From positions 6,176,320-6,240,319 of the forward strand of contig NC_060966.1 in NCBI RefSeq assembly GCF_910589235.1: DNA of 64,000 bases. The letters are read 5' to 3'. The translations under genes and the position numbers were made by a program. Positions 1 to 12,736 of this stretch are shown piece after piece. The notes beneath the pieces were generated by a model, which saw only the letters and a list, made by a program, of their open reading frames with translations, was not told the origin of the DNA and made no database searches. The DNA is from Vespa crabro (lineage: Eukaryota > Arthropoda > Insecta > Hymenoptera > Vespidae). Each line of letters opens with the position of its first letter. Position 1 is the first letter of the stretch.

Positions 1-3000
1 CCGCCTGACCATTGACTTCCTCGAACGTCCATCACTGAGGAACGAGTTAAATTGTTAACTTTTTCAATAACATTACAATTTCATCCAATGTTATTGATTA
101 CCGATAGGATTAATCTTTAGAAACTCTTTACCATTAGATGAGAGATAAGCTTCTGGGAGTTGCGAACTCCATCTCGGTGCATAAATTGGTTTTATATTTG
201 GAAATAGTTCAGCGTTCGAACAAAGTATGTTTAGGTGTTCAGCAGGATTACTGTGTATGTTTGGAAGGTAGCTATGGGCTACTGGTTGTTGAGCCGATAC
301 ACCCATGTTCCTGTGAGACCTTGAAGTAACGTCATCTTCGTCAGAACTATGGGAACTCGCAAGATCTAGGCTTCTACCACCACCTTCGGCTTGAGAACCA
401 TCGGAATCAGATTCCGAATCTCTTCGTGGATTTCTCGACTCATTCGACTCTACATCATTGATTTATGTGTCGTATAATGATCGTGTAACAAACGAATAGA
501 AGAAAGTTTATATACCTTGTCGAGGATGTACAACCGATCGTTGACTCCTGGACGACATGTAGGGATCTCGATCGCTATTGTAATTGCTGGTTGAGGTTGA
601 CGTGTGCCTCAAATGTGTATCACTGCGGTAGGGGCTAGAACCAGTTTTATTTGTACTTCGTGATGTCGTACTACTCGTCGATACTCCTACATGAACTCTT
701 CTGCATACTGATTCGGCTCCACTGTACGTCGACGAGTAAGCTAATGCTGATCTCTGTGAAATATCAAAGAATTCTCGTTGATTTAGTTATCTGCTAATAG
801 ATCAAATTAGCATTGACGTGATTAAGATGTTAATTAACGTAAGATACTCACTGAATGACCATTAACATTTTGACTACTGCTTCCATTAGCCATGCTACCT
901 TCCAATAAGGGTGCCTTTTTCCCAACGCATCTCAAAAGACTCAGGTACAAATTCCTTCTAACTCTACCATTGATGAAGCAATATCCAATCAGACTGAACG
1001 CAGCATGAACGACAATAGCAACACTGAGCAAATACGATAAAGTCGGTGACGTTTCTGAAGCATTCAAGACTGCCAAAGTCCATGTGGAACCAAGCAAGGG
1101 CAATGACGCAACGGATAACCAAAGTAACGTTCTCAGATTACCAAAACCCATTATGTGTTCCTTCAATGTAAACGCTGCTCTTATAGACATGACAAGAATA
1201 CAAAAATTGACGAAAATTGCCACGCAAACTGGTCCTATCAAAGACCAGATTACAGTTTCGTAGATCGACAGCCAACAACTGTAAATTAATACGATAAACA
1301 ATATGTTTTATTAAAAAAAAAAAAGAATATACGAATTATTCAAGTATGGGTTCAACTTACAAATAAAAATTTCCATATTGATCTGCTCTGACGCCTATCG
1401 TCAAACCAACGATAACTGCAGGCATGCCATAACCCATCGTGTAATAAAATCTCATCTGCCCATGATTGACGTCCCTCATTTCAGTGAGCATTCGATAAAG
1501 ATGAATAGAATCGACTAAAGTCCAAGCGAAGGTACTTAACCAAGCATAATGCAAACCAATTGCAGTCAATTTGCATGGAAATTCGTTGGTAACCAGTGGG
1601 CTTCTTGCTTTGAGAGCTATCAGGTACAATGTTTCGCCGAGGAAAACACAGAGAACAAGATTTTTGTGAATGCTGTTTGAATTCGTTCCTGTGCCACGTA
1701 TCAAAGCTAAAATGAGCAGGGCTGAAAGTAGAAGTGGTAGGGCGAGCATGAAAGCACTGTAACTGGTAACATCCTCTAACAGGGATGGTTCAGGCACGTA
1801 TTCGAGGTCCAATACATCCGTTAACACAGCGAAAGTCGACAATTGTAGACAGGAACAATTGACGATTGAACCATAGGACAAGCTATTGTCCTCTATTTCC
1901 GTTGTACATCCCATTCGACTCCATTCTCCGGTTCTGTATAAAAAGAATCAAGAAATCAGATAGCTTTTGATGACGTTGAAATTGATCGAACAACATTAAT
2001 TTTCCTTACCCTTTCGCTGTATTCCAATGAACACATTGTGGATTGGTTCGCGTCTTAAAATCGTCGTTCTCACTTAGCCACAATCTTACTTGAACCGGTG
2101 ATTGCAATGGAATTCCAGTCATCGATTCGTAACCATTTTTGGACGGTACCAAAACTGACACAGTCATCACAGGTGACCCTACTGATACCTCAACACCCCA
2201 TCTAACAGCCACCGAATCATCGAAACGTTGAGGTAAAAGTGAACCTAATTCTTTATATTGGACATAACTCAGTACAGCCTTACGATTGCTCAAACTATTT
2301 CTCACGTTCAGTTCTCCTTGTGCCAATGGTTTAATACCCAATATACTCAGAGGTACTTGTATCTTGGAATGTGTATCGAATCTCTTTGGATCTGCCATGT
2401 AATTGTTGTACTTTGGAAAACTTATCGATGGTCCGAAATGTGTAGTCGTACTTAGAAACGCCGAAGTATCAGGCAAAACGACTTTTCGATCTGCTTCCGA
2501 GGGCCTTGCGGTAGACATCGAAGGATCCTCTTTGTATTCCGCTGCTTCGAAACCGAAAAGACTTTCTGAAGTTACTATATCCAATCCGAGTACTATATTA
2601 CGATCAACGACTTCAAAGGGGCTGGTAAAAGTATCGTGCTGAGACGCAGTCAATGTGTTCAAGTATCTGGCCAATGCGTTTAAAATCTTGTCAGGACTGT
2701 CACCGTTAAGGGACTCAATCCTTCTCCAATTTTCGAGATATTTCGTCTGTAAAATAGCACTAGCTATGCCAGCGAGATTAGCTACGTAGTCTTTGTCCTG
2801 ACTATGAGTCAAGTTAAGGCCAATGAGACTCTCCTCGTAACGAAGCAATGCAATTAATAGAGATTCAGCGACGAGTAAATCGGCGCCATACATGTTTTTC
2901 GTAACGTTGGCGGCATCGTGTACATCCTTGGCCAGTTTTACAGCTACATACGTATTCAACATAAGATCTTGAGCCTCCAAAGCGGCCAACTGATGTCTCT

Positions 3001-6000
3001 GTTCGACAAAAGCCTCCGATGTACAATTGAAGAGATCGGGTGGTTGCCATCCACCTAATTTGTCGTCGCAAGATCTCGAAGTTTTCCCTTCCGCTGTGTC
3101 AGGACAATCCTCGACAGCTGTCATTCCAAATTTAGTCCTAGGCCACCATAAACCTTCTGAGTAGGACCTAGGGCAACCATCATAGATCACCTCGCAACCT
3201 TGCAATGTCACTTCTGCATAAGGATTTGGACAAGCTGTACAAGAACGACCGATAACACCAACACGACAACGACACTGGCCAGTTTCTGTATCGCAACGCG
3301 GTCCAAAACTTCCAATTGCATAACATCCACAGGGAATACATTCCTTTTGTCCCGGTGGCTGATAATGATTCTCTTTGCAATAGCATTCGCCAGTTGTTTT
3401 ATTACAAGCCGGATCGTAACCTTTAGATTCATCACAATGACAAGGACCACAGACTGGCGTTCCCCACCATGTCGCTGGGCAAGGTTGATCTGCTTTTATT
3501 TCGCAATAATCTCCAGAGTATTCCGGTGAGTTACAATCGCATCTAAAATTTGACATAGAATTTGACATAGAATTTGACATCGTACAGTATTCATTGGAAT
3601 GTCATTAATAATATACGTTTAGTTTATGGAAATGTAATGAAAATTGACGTACCTATATCCTTTATGGAATTCCTTTTCCTCGACGCATGTACCAGTATTG
3701 TTACAAGGATTTAAATCACAAACGAGCTCGCAGCTGCGTCCAACTCGACCAGCCGCGCAAACGCATTCACTTGCTTGCCATTTCGTTACGCAAATCGATG
3801 CTTCAGGACAGTCTATGCTGCATACAGATTCGGATATGCAGCCAGTTTCGACGTTCTCTTGAACGGTCGGTCGTTGCAATACGCTTTGATTCGTACCGAT
3901 TCGAAGATCTTGCAGACAGCCATCGTAGAATGGTAACTCAGTGTTTATAGATTGATCTGGACCACCAACTAAAATCCTGCCTACGTAAAGTCCTTGCAAT
4001 TTCGCGGCTAACGGCGAATTCAAAGGTTTATCACGATAATCCATGTCGAGAGAAACGTGACCACTTTGCCAAAGAACTTCGAGCCTGTGCCATTCGCCAT
4101 CAGCAATGTTATACCATGTTCGTATGATGTCTGTACCATCCAACGAAGCTACCATTTTTCCATCACGAATCTCCAACAGGACCGAACTATTTTGTCCAAT
4201 TTGTACTGCCATGACGAACGCATGTTTCGCCCTTGTCCTTAAACTGAGCGCCGTCAGCCACGGTAGTTGAATCGGTCTAAGAAGTGGATTGAAGTTCAAC
4301 AAGCCATCACCATGAAATTTCCATGGTTTCCCAACCTCATCTTCGCACGTTGGTCCAGCGAAATTTTCAGTACACTCGCAAATAAAACCATCCCAGACTT
4401 CGCGACACTCACCGTTGTTTTTACATGGTATGGAAGAGCAAAATGCATTCTTTTCTGGGCAACCAGCGTTAGTGCCATTATCCGCGACGAACGAGTTTAA
4501 ATCGACGAATATATGATCGATGTAAAGATCGCTGATACAACCAACAAAGTCCTTCGTTCTAACGGGAAAGTTCGAGGGAATGGCAGGTAAGCCACCTAAT
4601 TGTAAAGGCCCTGTTAAATCTAAAAATCGATGACAGGTCTCCGTGATGAGACCGCAACGATCTTCGAGTATTTGCTCGCTTCTTCCAGCACAAGCCCATT
4701 TTGGGCCTAATCTTTCACCATGTTCTAATGCCAAAGCAACGTCACAATTGTCTAAAGAAATCGTCACTGTCTTATTAATGTAAGACACTTCAACCTCGTG
4801 CCATTGTCCGTCAGATACACCTCCAGGAATTTCAGCTGATGCTCTGGTGACCTCATCCCCAAGCGAAAAACTAAATTGTACGTGAGATTCGATGATCTCT
4901 AAGGCCACAAAATCGTGTTTTTCGTTGTAACGACCATTGTAGAGAAGTAGACCATCGGACGATTCTGTAGCAAACCTCAGTCTCAAATGGAGCCTGTGCC
5001 GTTGTTTTAACGAGGCGAATGTAAGGAATGTAGCTGGTCCAAAGCTACGTGCTTTCAGTTCACACAAAGGAGTGACATTTTCTAGAACTCTTACTGGACA
5101 TCCCTCGCAAGTAAACCCTCCTGTATTCTTAATGGTACACTGAGAACCACCTTTACAGATGTCTGGTGCGCAAGTGTTCTTGTCTAATGAGATTTGACAA
5201 TTTTCTCCAGTATAATCGGGCGAGCAGGAACAAGCATATCCACCTTCCCTTCGATGACAAGTCCCACCGTTCTGACAGGGATTCGAATAACACAAATTCA
5301 CTTCTGTATCACACAAGTATGCTTCTCTGCTACCGGTAAAACCTTTTGCACATTTGCACGCGAAAGTGGTGACTGGATAAATTGGCCGAAAGAGTACTGT
5401 GTCGCTACTGGCAAACCCAGAAGCATTTCCAAACTTCAATACGGTCAAACACTCCTCGAAATTGAGACAAGGTTCCCTTACACAAAGATTATCATCGAAG
5501 GGTAATACTGTGACAGTGGCAAGCCTCGCCAGGATTCCACGATTCAAATAAACTCGTTCTTGAAGAAATTGTGGACTGTAAAACTCGTCGGCTGTACCTG
5601 GTTCGACCTTACGAGCCGAGAAACTAACGTTCAATATCTTCCCTTGGACATTTGCATCCTCTTGAATGCTAAATAAAAAAATGTTCTCCCTCGGACATGG
5701 TATAATGGCAGCGAGACCGTCCAAGAAATATCCTAATAGTGGGCTTAGGAAAGCTTCGACCGTCATATCGTCGAGCCTAACTGTTATCGAATTCAAGAGC
5801 ATCTCGTCCGTGATCAATCGTACTGACAGAGTCATGGTAGCCTTTGCTTCGTTGACACCATCAGTTACGGATACCTCCATCGTTGCTACTCGTGGTACAT
5901 TTGTATTTAATTGTGGCGAGAGACGTATTTCACCCGTCGTCTTATTCAGATCTATCAGATTAGCATTGTTACCAGCGAGAATGCTGTAGACCAGCTTATC

Positions 6001-9000
6001 GGTAACGTCGGCATCTACAGCCGGTATCTTGCCTATTGCAGTGGTCGGAAAGAAATCTTTGAAGTTATTGAAGATTATTTGAAAATCTTTCAGTACTGGC
6101 GCGTTGTCGTTGACATCTGTTACCATAATTTGCACTAGAGCATCTGATCGCAATGGTGGAGAGGCTGCACGAACAACCAATTCAAATTTCTTCTTTGGTG
6201 ACTCGTAATCAAGTTCTTCGAGAGTGACCAGTTCTGCACGATCACCACCTGGTCTTACATTCAAGGCAAAACTATTTGAATCTTCACCGCCGATAACAGA
6301 ATACTGAACAACAGCATTTGGACCTTCGTCAGGATCGTGGGCGTAAATCTCGCCCACAGTCGAGCCCACTGGAGAATTCTCAGCAATGTAAAGTACGATC
6401 TTATCGTTTTCAAAAGCTGGAGGAGAATCATTAACGTCCTCGATCTTTACGATAACTGGTACCACTGAAGATAACGAAGGTGAACCTCTGTCAGCAGCTA
6501 CAGCTTTTAGAATGTACCTCGCAACGGATTCTCGATCTAACGATTTGGAAGTTCTCACTATTCCTGTAGTTGGATCTATAGCGAAGGCACCATCTCCGTC
6601 ATCTTCCAACGCGTACCTTACCTTAAAGTATATTAGGAATTAATATAATTTTTCAATAGAACATATATTTATTCCGAATACCGTAATATATCGAAGAAAA
6701 ATCTTACCCTTCCATTGAGATCTATGTCCTCATCGGTAGCAGAGACTCTGAGGACGCTCGTGCCAACTAAAACATCTTCGGGTATAGAACCTTGATATTG
6801 AGGTGCTTCGAACATCGGTGCATTGTCGTTAACGTCCGTAACCGAGATCTCAATGTCCGTGGTATCAGAAAGAGGTGGTACGCCACCATCTCTAGCTGTT
6901 ACAGTTAACACGTAGCCCGGAACTTTTTCACGATCGAGTGCTCGAGTGGTAGTGATGGCACCGGTCTGCGAATTGATCGTAAATTCTGCTGCTTCTTGTT
7001 CATCCCCGTCCGTTCCAAGACTATAAGTAACTTGAGCATTTTTACCGACGTCAGAATCAGTGGCACTGACCACTAAAACAGTCGTACCAACTGGCGCATC
7101 CTCGAAAACCGAAACCGAGTAAGGAGCATTCTCAAAAACCGGTGAAAAATTGTTCGCGTCGGAAACGTTCACGTATACCAGAGCAGTGTCAGTTCTTCCA
7201 CCACTATCAGAAGCTGTCACAGTCAATACGAATCTTTTTTCTTGTTTATAATCTAAAGGTTGAGCCACCGTGATCAAGCCACGTCCATTCTGAGAGGCTA
7301 TCGAGAATCGACCTCTCGTATTCCCAGCAGTAATCTCATAATGTATCTTCGCGTCTTCGTCAGGATCTGTAGCGGTGACAGACGTTACAGGAGTACCCGG
7401 TGGATCATCTTCCGACACTACAGCGTCGTAATTTTTTGGATCGAAGTAAGGATCGTTGTCGTTTACATCGGAAACTGTTAGGATTACGGTGACGCTCGCC
7501 GATTTTGATTCCTCGCCTGAATCTGAGGCGATCACTGTGAATTGATACCTATGAAAATCAAAGAGTCAACTTTAATCTAACTTTTCGACGTCTAAGAGTA
7601 ATACCAAATCGAATCCAAGCTCTAAGCTAAGGTGCTACGAGAATCAAAATAATTACCTGGAACATTCTTCACGATCGAGTTGTTTCGTTGTGTAGATCCA
7701 ACCGGTATCAGGATTTACGGTGATGGGAAAATTATCTGTGGACGCACCGGAGAAGTCGCGAGAAGCTATGGTATACTTAATTTGTGCATTTACACCTTCG
7801 TCGGCATCGTAAGCCTGAACTTTAAGTACCGAATAACCGATTGGTACGTTTTCAGCTACGGCATCTTGAAAATGACTGGTATAAAACCTTGGTGCATTGT
7901 CATTGACGTCTTTTACGTGGACCAAGAGCTGAGTGGTGTTCGATCTCGGTGGTGTTCCACCGTCCTGAGCCCTTATTACGATCTTGTAACTCCTCATTGA
8001 TTCGTAGTCTAGAGGCTTCACGAGAGCAACGTCACCACTCATGTTGTCGATGGAGAATGTATTCTGGGTGTTACCACCGATTATCGCGTATCTCACGGCA
8101 GCGTTATTGCCTGCATCTGCATCAGTCGCTCTTATTCTAGCCACGATCGGATTCGATGTATAATCTAGATCCTCTGGTATCGCTACGGAAAATGTGCGCT
8201 CGGTGAACTGAGGATAATTATCATTGTCATCAAGAACACGAACGATCAACGTGGCGTTCGCGGTTTTACGCGTCGACGGTGGGGTTGCCAGGTCGGAAAC
8301 ACAAAGTATCACGGTATAGATCTCGGTCTTCTCTCTGTCAAGTGGCATCCTCGTGGTAACTACACCAGAACGTGGATCGATTCTGAAGGTAGAGGTATCT
8401 TCAGCATGAACAGTCATACCGCCGCCGCTTGTCGAAACGATTGAGTATTCAACGTCGGCGTTCCTCCCGGTATCCTGATCGGTCGCTTTTACCGTGACGA
8501 CCGTCGAACCGACCGGTACGCCTTCCCTAACCGATGCATCGTATTCCGGCCACTCGAAGCAGGGGGCATGATCGTTTGCATCCAATACGTTCACTTGAAG
8601 AGTGGTAGTGCCTGTTCTTGGTGGAAATGAGTCGTCCACGGCCAATACTCGGAAGTAATGTACATCGACGCTTTCTCTATCCAATCTGGCACGTGTGCTC
8701 ACTCTACCAGTAACTGGGTCCAGAATCAAGAGCGTCTGTGAGCGAGCGTCTAAGATAGAACTCATGGAATATCGTACTGTTCCGCCTTCGGGATCCCTAG
8801 CACGAACGGACGTCACATAAACACCTGGTTCTTTTTCCTCTTCAATCGCTGCGACGTAGAGAGGTTGCTCGAAATATGGTGATTGATTTTTTAACTCTCT
8901 CCTAACTCTCCTACCAAGATCGGTATCGTCGAGCTGCCGATGATGAAATACGATTTTCAAACGATGTTCCGCATCCGCCAAACGAGACTCTGCATCACAT

Positions 9001-9761
9001 CTCAGATTCATAGACACGGAGATCTTCCATAGGGGATCTACCAGGCATTGTTCCGACGCCGAGACCAAATCCCCGGCTGCTCCTTCGATCAAAAAACGAG
9101 GATCGGCAACGCCACCCCACCTGGTCTCGCATTCCTTCAGTGCAGTCTGTGGTAGGAAGTCTCTAAGAGCTGCAACGAGTTGCGACGTTCTCAAGCAGAC
9201 TTCGATGAACCTGTAGGTAATCGTGCAGAAGACAATTCCTTGTCGTCATTGAGACTTCACTAACGAATCATCAGATCGAATTCAATTAAAAAACGAGAAA
9301 TTAAAAAACGATTACCTTTCCGTAGTTGGCATAGCATAAGAAGCCAAGGTCTCTGCCATCCATCCTCTGGTAGCAGCAAGATCCCGATTTTCCTCACCAC
9401 AACCGGTTATCAATATCCTTAACGGCAAACTATAATAATCGATGGTTGGCCTGCCTAATCTCGAACTCGTCGAGTCCACGTAGAAGGTGAAAATTCGAGG
9501 ATATTGAAGACCTTCGCAACTTAATGGCTTAGCCAATGTCACACGTCCAGTATGGGGATGAACCTTGAGGAGTTTTCGTGCGAACCATGCTGTCCGTTCG
9601 TTCGAGACCTCGTACTTTCGGCGACCACCCAGCTGTGGTACTCCCGCCTCGAAAACAATGGTACCAACTGGCGTACTCGAGGACAGTACAGCGAGATAAC
9701 CTTCCGCCAGTGTCCATAGTGCCGCCAGACACATAGGCAGTATCCATTTCCAGCTTGCCAT
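1..9761 (-). CDS. stan: Starry night/Flamingo (CELSR), seven-pass cadherin adhesion GPCR, 3' end missing
   Basis: Coding exons: complement(join(1..34,132..449,516..753,852..1278,1361..1933,2010..3542,3653..6621,6708..7548,7657..9210,9316..9761)); every junction is GT-AG and in phase, giving about 2977 residues. An in-frame TAA 12 bases before the ATG fixes the start. Order seen: signal peptide (1-21); nine cadherin repeats (about 260-1200) with DxNDNxP and DRE motifs; EGF modules alternating with two laminin-G domains; an EGF and laminin-EGF block; hormone-receptor motif; GAIN/GPS (cleavage point near 2479); seven membrane segments (about 2500-2750); a Ser-rich acidic tail. This is the complete CELSR order. 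The family mediates homophilic adhesion and asymmetric Frizzled/Van Gogh signalling in planar cell polarity, and also acts in axon and dendrite growth. Odd point: the GPS reads CLQLS where the family usually has a His two residues before the cleavage bond. The tail continues left of base 1. Confidence 0.97.
3546..3580. repeat. Three-copy 12-bp tandem repeat beside a stan splice acceptor
   Basis: The 110-base stan intron (3543-3652) ends, on the minus strand, in three near-identical copies of ATGTCAAATTCT. The last copy has become the TTTTAG acceptor. Because the unit is a multiple of three it makes a false Met-Ser-Asn-repeat start in frame with exon 5. EGF cysteine spacing shows the true exon begins at 3542. 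Confidence 0.8.
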
Positions 9762-10899
9762 TACACCCTCTTAATACCTCTACCAAGCTAGCCTTCACCT
9801 TGTATCTTCATCCAGGTGTCTGTCGTCCCATTCTCGCCTACGTTTTTCTTGCTTCTTCCGGGTTCAACGCACTACCATCCTGTGCTCTCTGTAATACCAA
9901 CCGATATTTATTTTTCTCGAGTTTCTTTAACAAAAGTCCTGGATCTTACATCAAACTTCATGAATAGAATTTTTACAAATGAAAATCTTTAAAATTGATT
10001 AATTAAAAAGTTCACAAATGTATACTGTGGGAATACATAAGTTTACACGCATGGATATCGTAACCCTCCATCGTTTCAATAGTTTTCAACCGTCCCTACA
10101 TGCTTGCAATTTGCTAATTAATACTCCTAATAGGGAACTACGAGCAACAGCTTTTGTGGAACAATCGACGCATCTTGAGATTCGCACGAGATCGAGATAG
10201 GCAAATAGGCGAGTTTTCTTTTCATTTTGAAAATTATCAAGGGAATAAATTCGAGGAGAACAAAATAAAAGTGTCATTGGAGTCATTGACCGTGTCTCTT
10301 TATTCTTTTATAATGTTCTTCCATTTCAAGATATTACAGTATCGCGTTACGAGTCTCTATGTAATAAGAGAGATCCAGAAAAGCCGTTCACCTAATTCCA
10401 AAGCCACGTACTTTTATCTTAAACGAAGAGTCACGTGAAATTAATTTATCGAAAGAATTATCGAAAGAAATTTCTCGCCGTGCCCGTAATATTTTCCTTG
10501 CTCGAGGAGTATTTAACTCGCCCCAGAACGTGATTCTACCGAGGGAAAAACGTGGGAATACGTGTTTCCGTTTTACAGTTCTTTGCACCTTTCATCGAAG
10601 TACCTAACAGGGCCACGAGAAACGCCACTCTTATTTTATCAACCTTATACAAAGACAATTAGTTTTATATTAATTATAAAATCGATCAAACGAATCAAAC
10701 AATTTTCTCTTCAAACGGACCAATCTACTCTCCGTCTACTAATAAATCTGATCTAATCTAAATGAAATTTGCTAACTTTTCTTATCAAGATTATTCTATT
10801 CTATTAGAAAACAAATAAAACGGTGAAACTGTAATGATCCCAAAGAATCTACCTCATCACAGTCTCTATCAAAGAATCAACAGAGCGAGTAAAGAGAAT

Positions 10900-11360
10900 T
10901 CAGGACGCGAGGAGCAGCCACTCGAGTCGGTTTTTTTCTTTATCTTATTGTCCGGTTCGTTCGTCCCCTAAGAAGATCGCACTCGGCTAGTTGACCGTGC
11001 CGAGAGAACCTCGCGATAGCTCTCCCGGCGTCTGTTCTGGGTCCTCCTCGCCCGGAGGGTATAACCGATCCGGTTCTCGCCAATCCCAATGGCCGATGTA
11101 CCGGCACCAACCAATCCCTACGTTCTCGGCTTGAGAACAGGTAGACGATAGACTAACATGACCGAGCTCGATCGGAGAAAACGAGAGATGAGAGAAAAAC
11201 GAAAACGAAAACGAAAACGAAGGGACGAGCCAAAGAGAAAAAGAGACAGACAGAGAATTGTAAAGGGCCGTCTCATCTCGTTTCTCTTCGAGAACGACCA
11301 CAGCATCCGTGTCGATTCTCTCGCGTTCTCTTAGGCGACAAGCCGTACAAGCCGATAATT
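10900..11360 (-). promoter_or_regulatory. Candidate stan promoter or 5' untranslated region
   Basis: A CpG-richer block 1.1-1.6 kb upstream of the stan ATG. On the minus strand it carries two ATTGG (inverted CCAAT) boxes near 11085 and another near 11115, and a TATA-like GGTTATACCC close by. A short AAAACG tandem array follows at about 11196-11220. A promoter is inferred only from composition, motifs and position. Confidence 0.3.
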
Positions 11361-11814
11361 GATCCTATTTAATTTATAATGATCATATTTTCGAGTGTAC
11401 ATATACATGTACCTAATATACATACGTGTATAATTACAATGGTTAAATATATAAATATTTCAATAGAAGGAAAAAAAAGAGCTATTATTCATAAAATATC
11501 ATCACTAAATAATTACAACGATCTATCATGATTTTTCATCGTAGATGCAAACGATGTTCTCATGATCGAACGAAAAGTTCGAAGAATGCTATATCTTGAC
11601 GCTACTGCCCGTGAAACTATTAATTAAGTCGAGAAAGGTTTAAGACGACGTGGAATCCGGTCCTACCAATTATCTCGAAGGAACCTTTCGAAAGTCGCTG
11701 TTGTCTGGACAGGCAACAAGCCTAACTTTTGCCTCGTGTTTTTTTCTGAGATTATAACCTTACTCGAAAAGAGCCTGAAAAGAATAAATTATCTAAGTTT
11801 TAAAAGCTATCACA

Positions 11815-11852
<38 letters not shown>

Positions 11853-12699
11853 AATTAAAGGAAAATTAATTTATGAAAATTCCAATGTTACCAATCGTTA
11901 ATAATATTTAAATAAAATTTATTGCATGACTAAGGAAAAATTTCATTTTAAAAAAGAATACATTATTTATCTTATATTTTATATAAGTAAAACCCTAGAA
12001 ATGAGTCTTGAATCACGATACTTGTCATACGAAACGACTTGGAAGATGATCAAGCTTACAATTCGACCCTTAGTCTAAGTCTTAAAAGGTCCCTCCCGAG
12101 AATTTGACCCTTTTTTACTCGAAGACGAAGGTGTCACCCTTTCTCTCTTTATCTCGATTGACTATGGTTTCCTCGAACTCGAACGACTACATCCAATCGA
12201 TTTTGAATTAGTTCAAACGACCGTAAAAGCTAATTACCTGACACGTACCTTTGTGAATTTCATTCTTAAGAACGCGTGGCTACGTCTACTGGAACTAACT
12301 GACACGTTATCCGTTAGTAATCGACCCTTGTCGTAAGTATTATCACATCTTTCAATTAAATCTATCTAATTCTATAATACATTTGAGCTAATACAAAATT
12401 TATAAAATAATCGACACTTCAAGCGTTCCTTGAAATCTATTTCTAATATTCTAGAATGGATCCTATCTTAATTTATTTCTAAGGAAATTATAAAACAGAA
12501 AATTCATCATGATTTATAGACTAAAACAATTCCTTCTCTTATTTAAGAGTTTTAAAAGAAATTGGCAATCCTAGATAGAAATTCATTTGTCACAGATCAA
12601 CGATTTGATAATAGACTTTAATATAATTCCTACTTTCTCCAGCGGTATTCTCTAAGACCATACAGATTTTGCTTGTCACGCAATAGTGCAGCTATGTGT

Positions 12700-12736
<37 letters not shown>

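Noticed and set aside
3546..3580. Met-Ser-Asn repeat N terminus in frame with stan exon 5, suggesting a separate gene start
   Set aside because: It is the intronic 12-base tandem repeat read through the acceptor. Joining 3653 to 3542 completes an EGF module, so the frame is internal to stan.
2258..6138. Many plus-strand open frames opposite stan (for example 5666-5989, 4267-4500)
   Set aside because: They are antisense shadows of well-supported cadherin and laminin-G coding exons, with no protein similarity of their own.
10987..11301. 104-codon minus-strand frame upstream of stan
   Set aside because: Half is a low-complexity Ser-Phe run from the AAAACG array; it lies where the stan 5' untranslated region is expected and has no family similarity.
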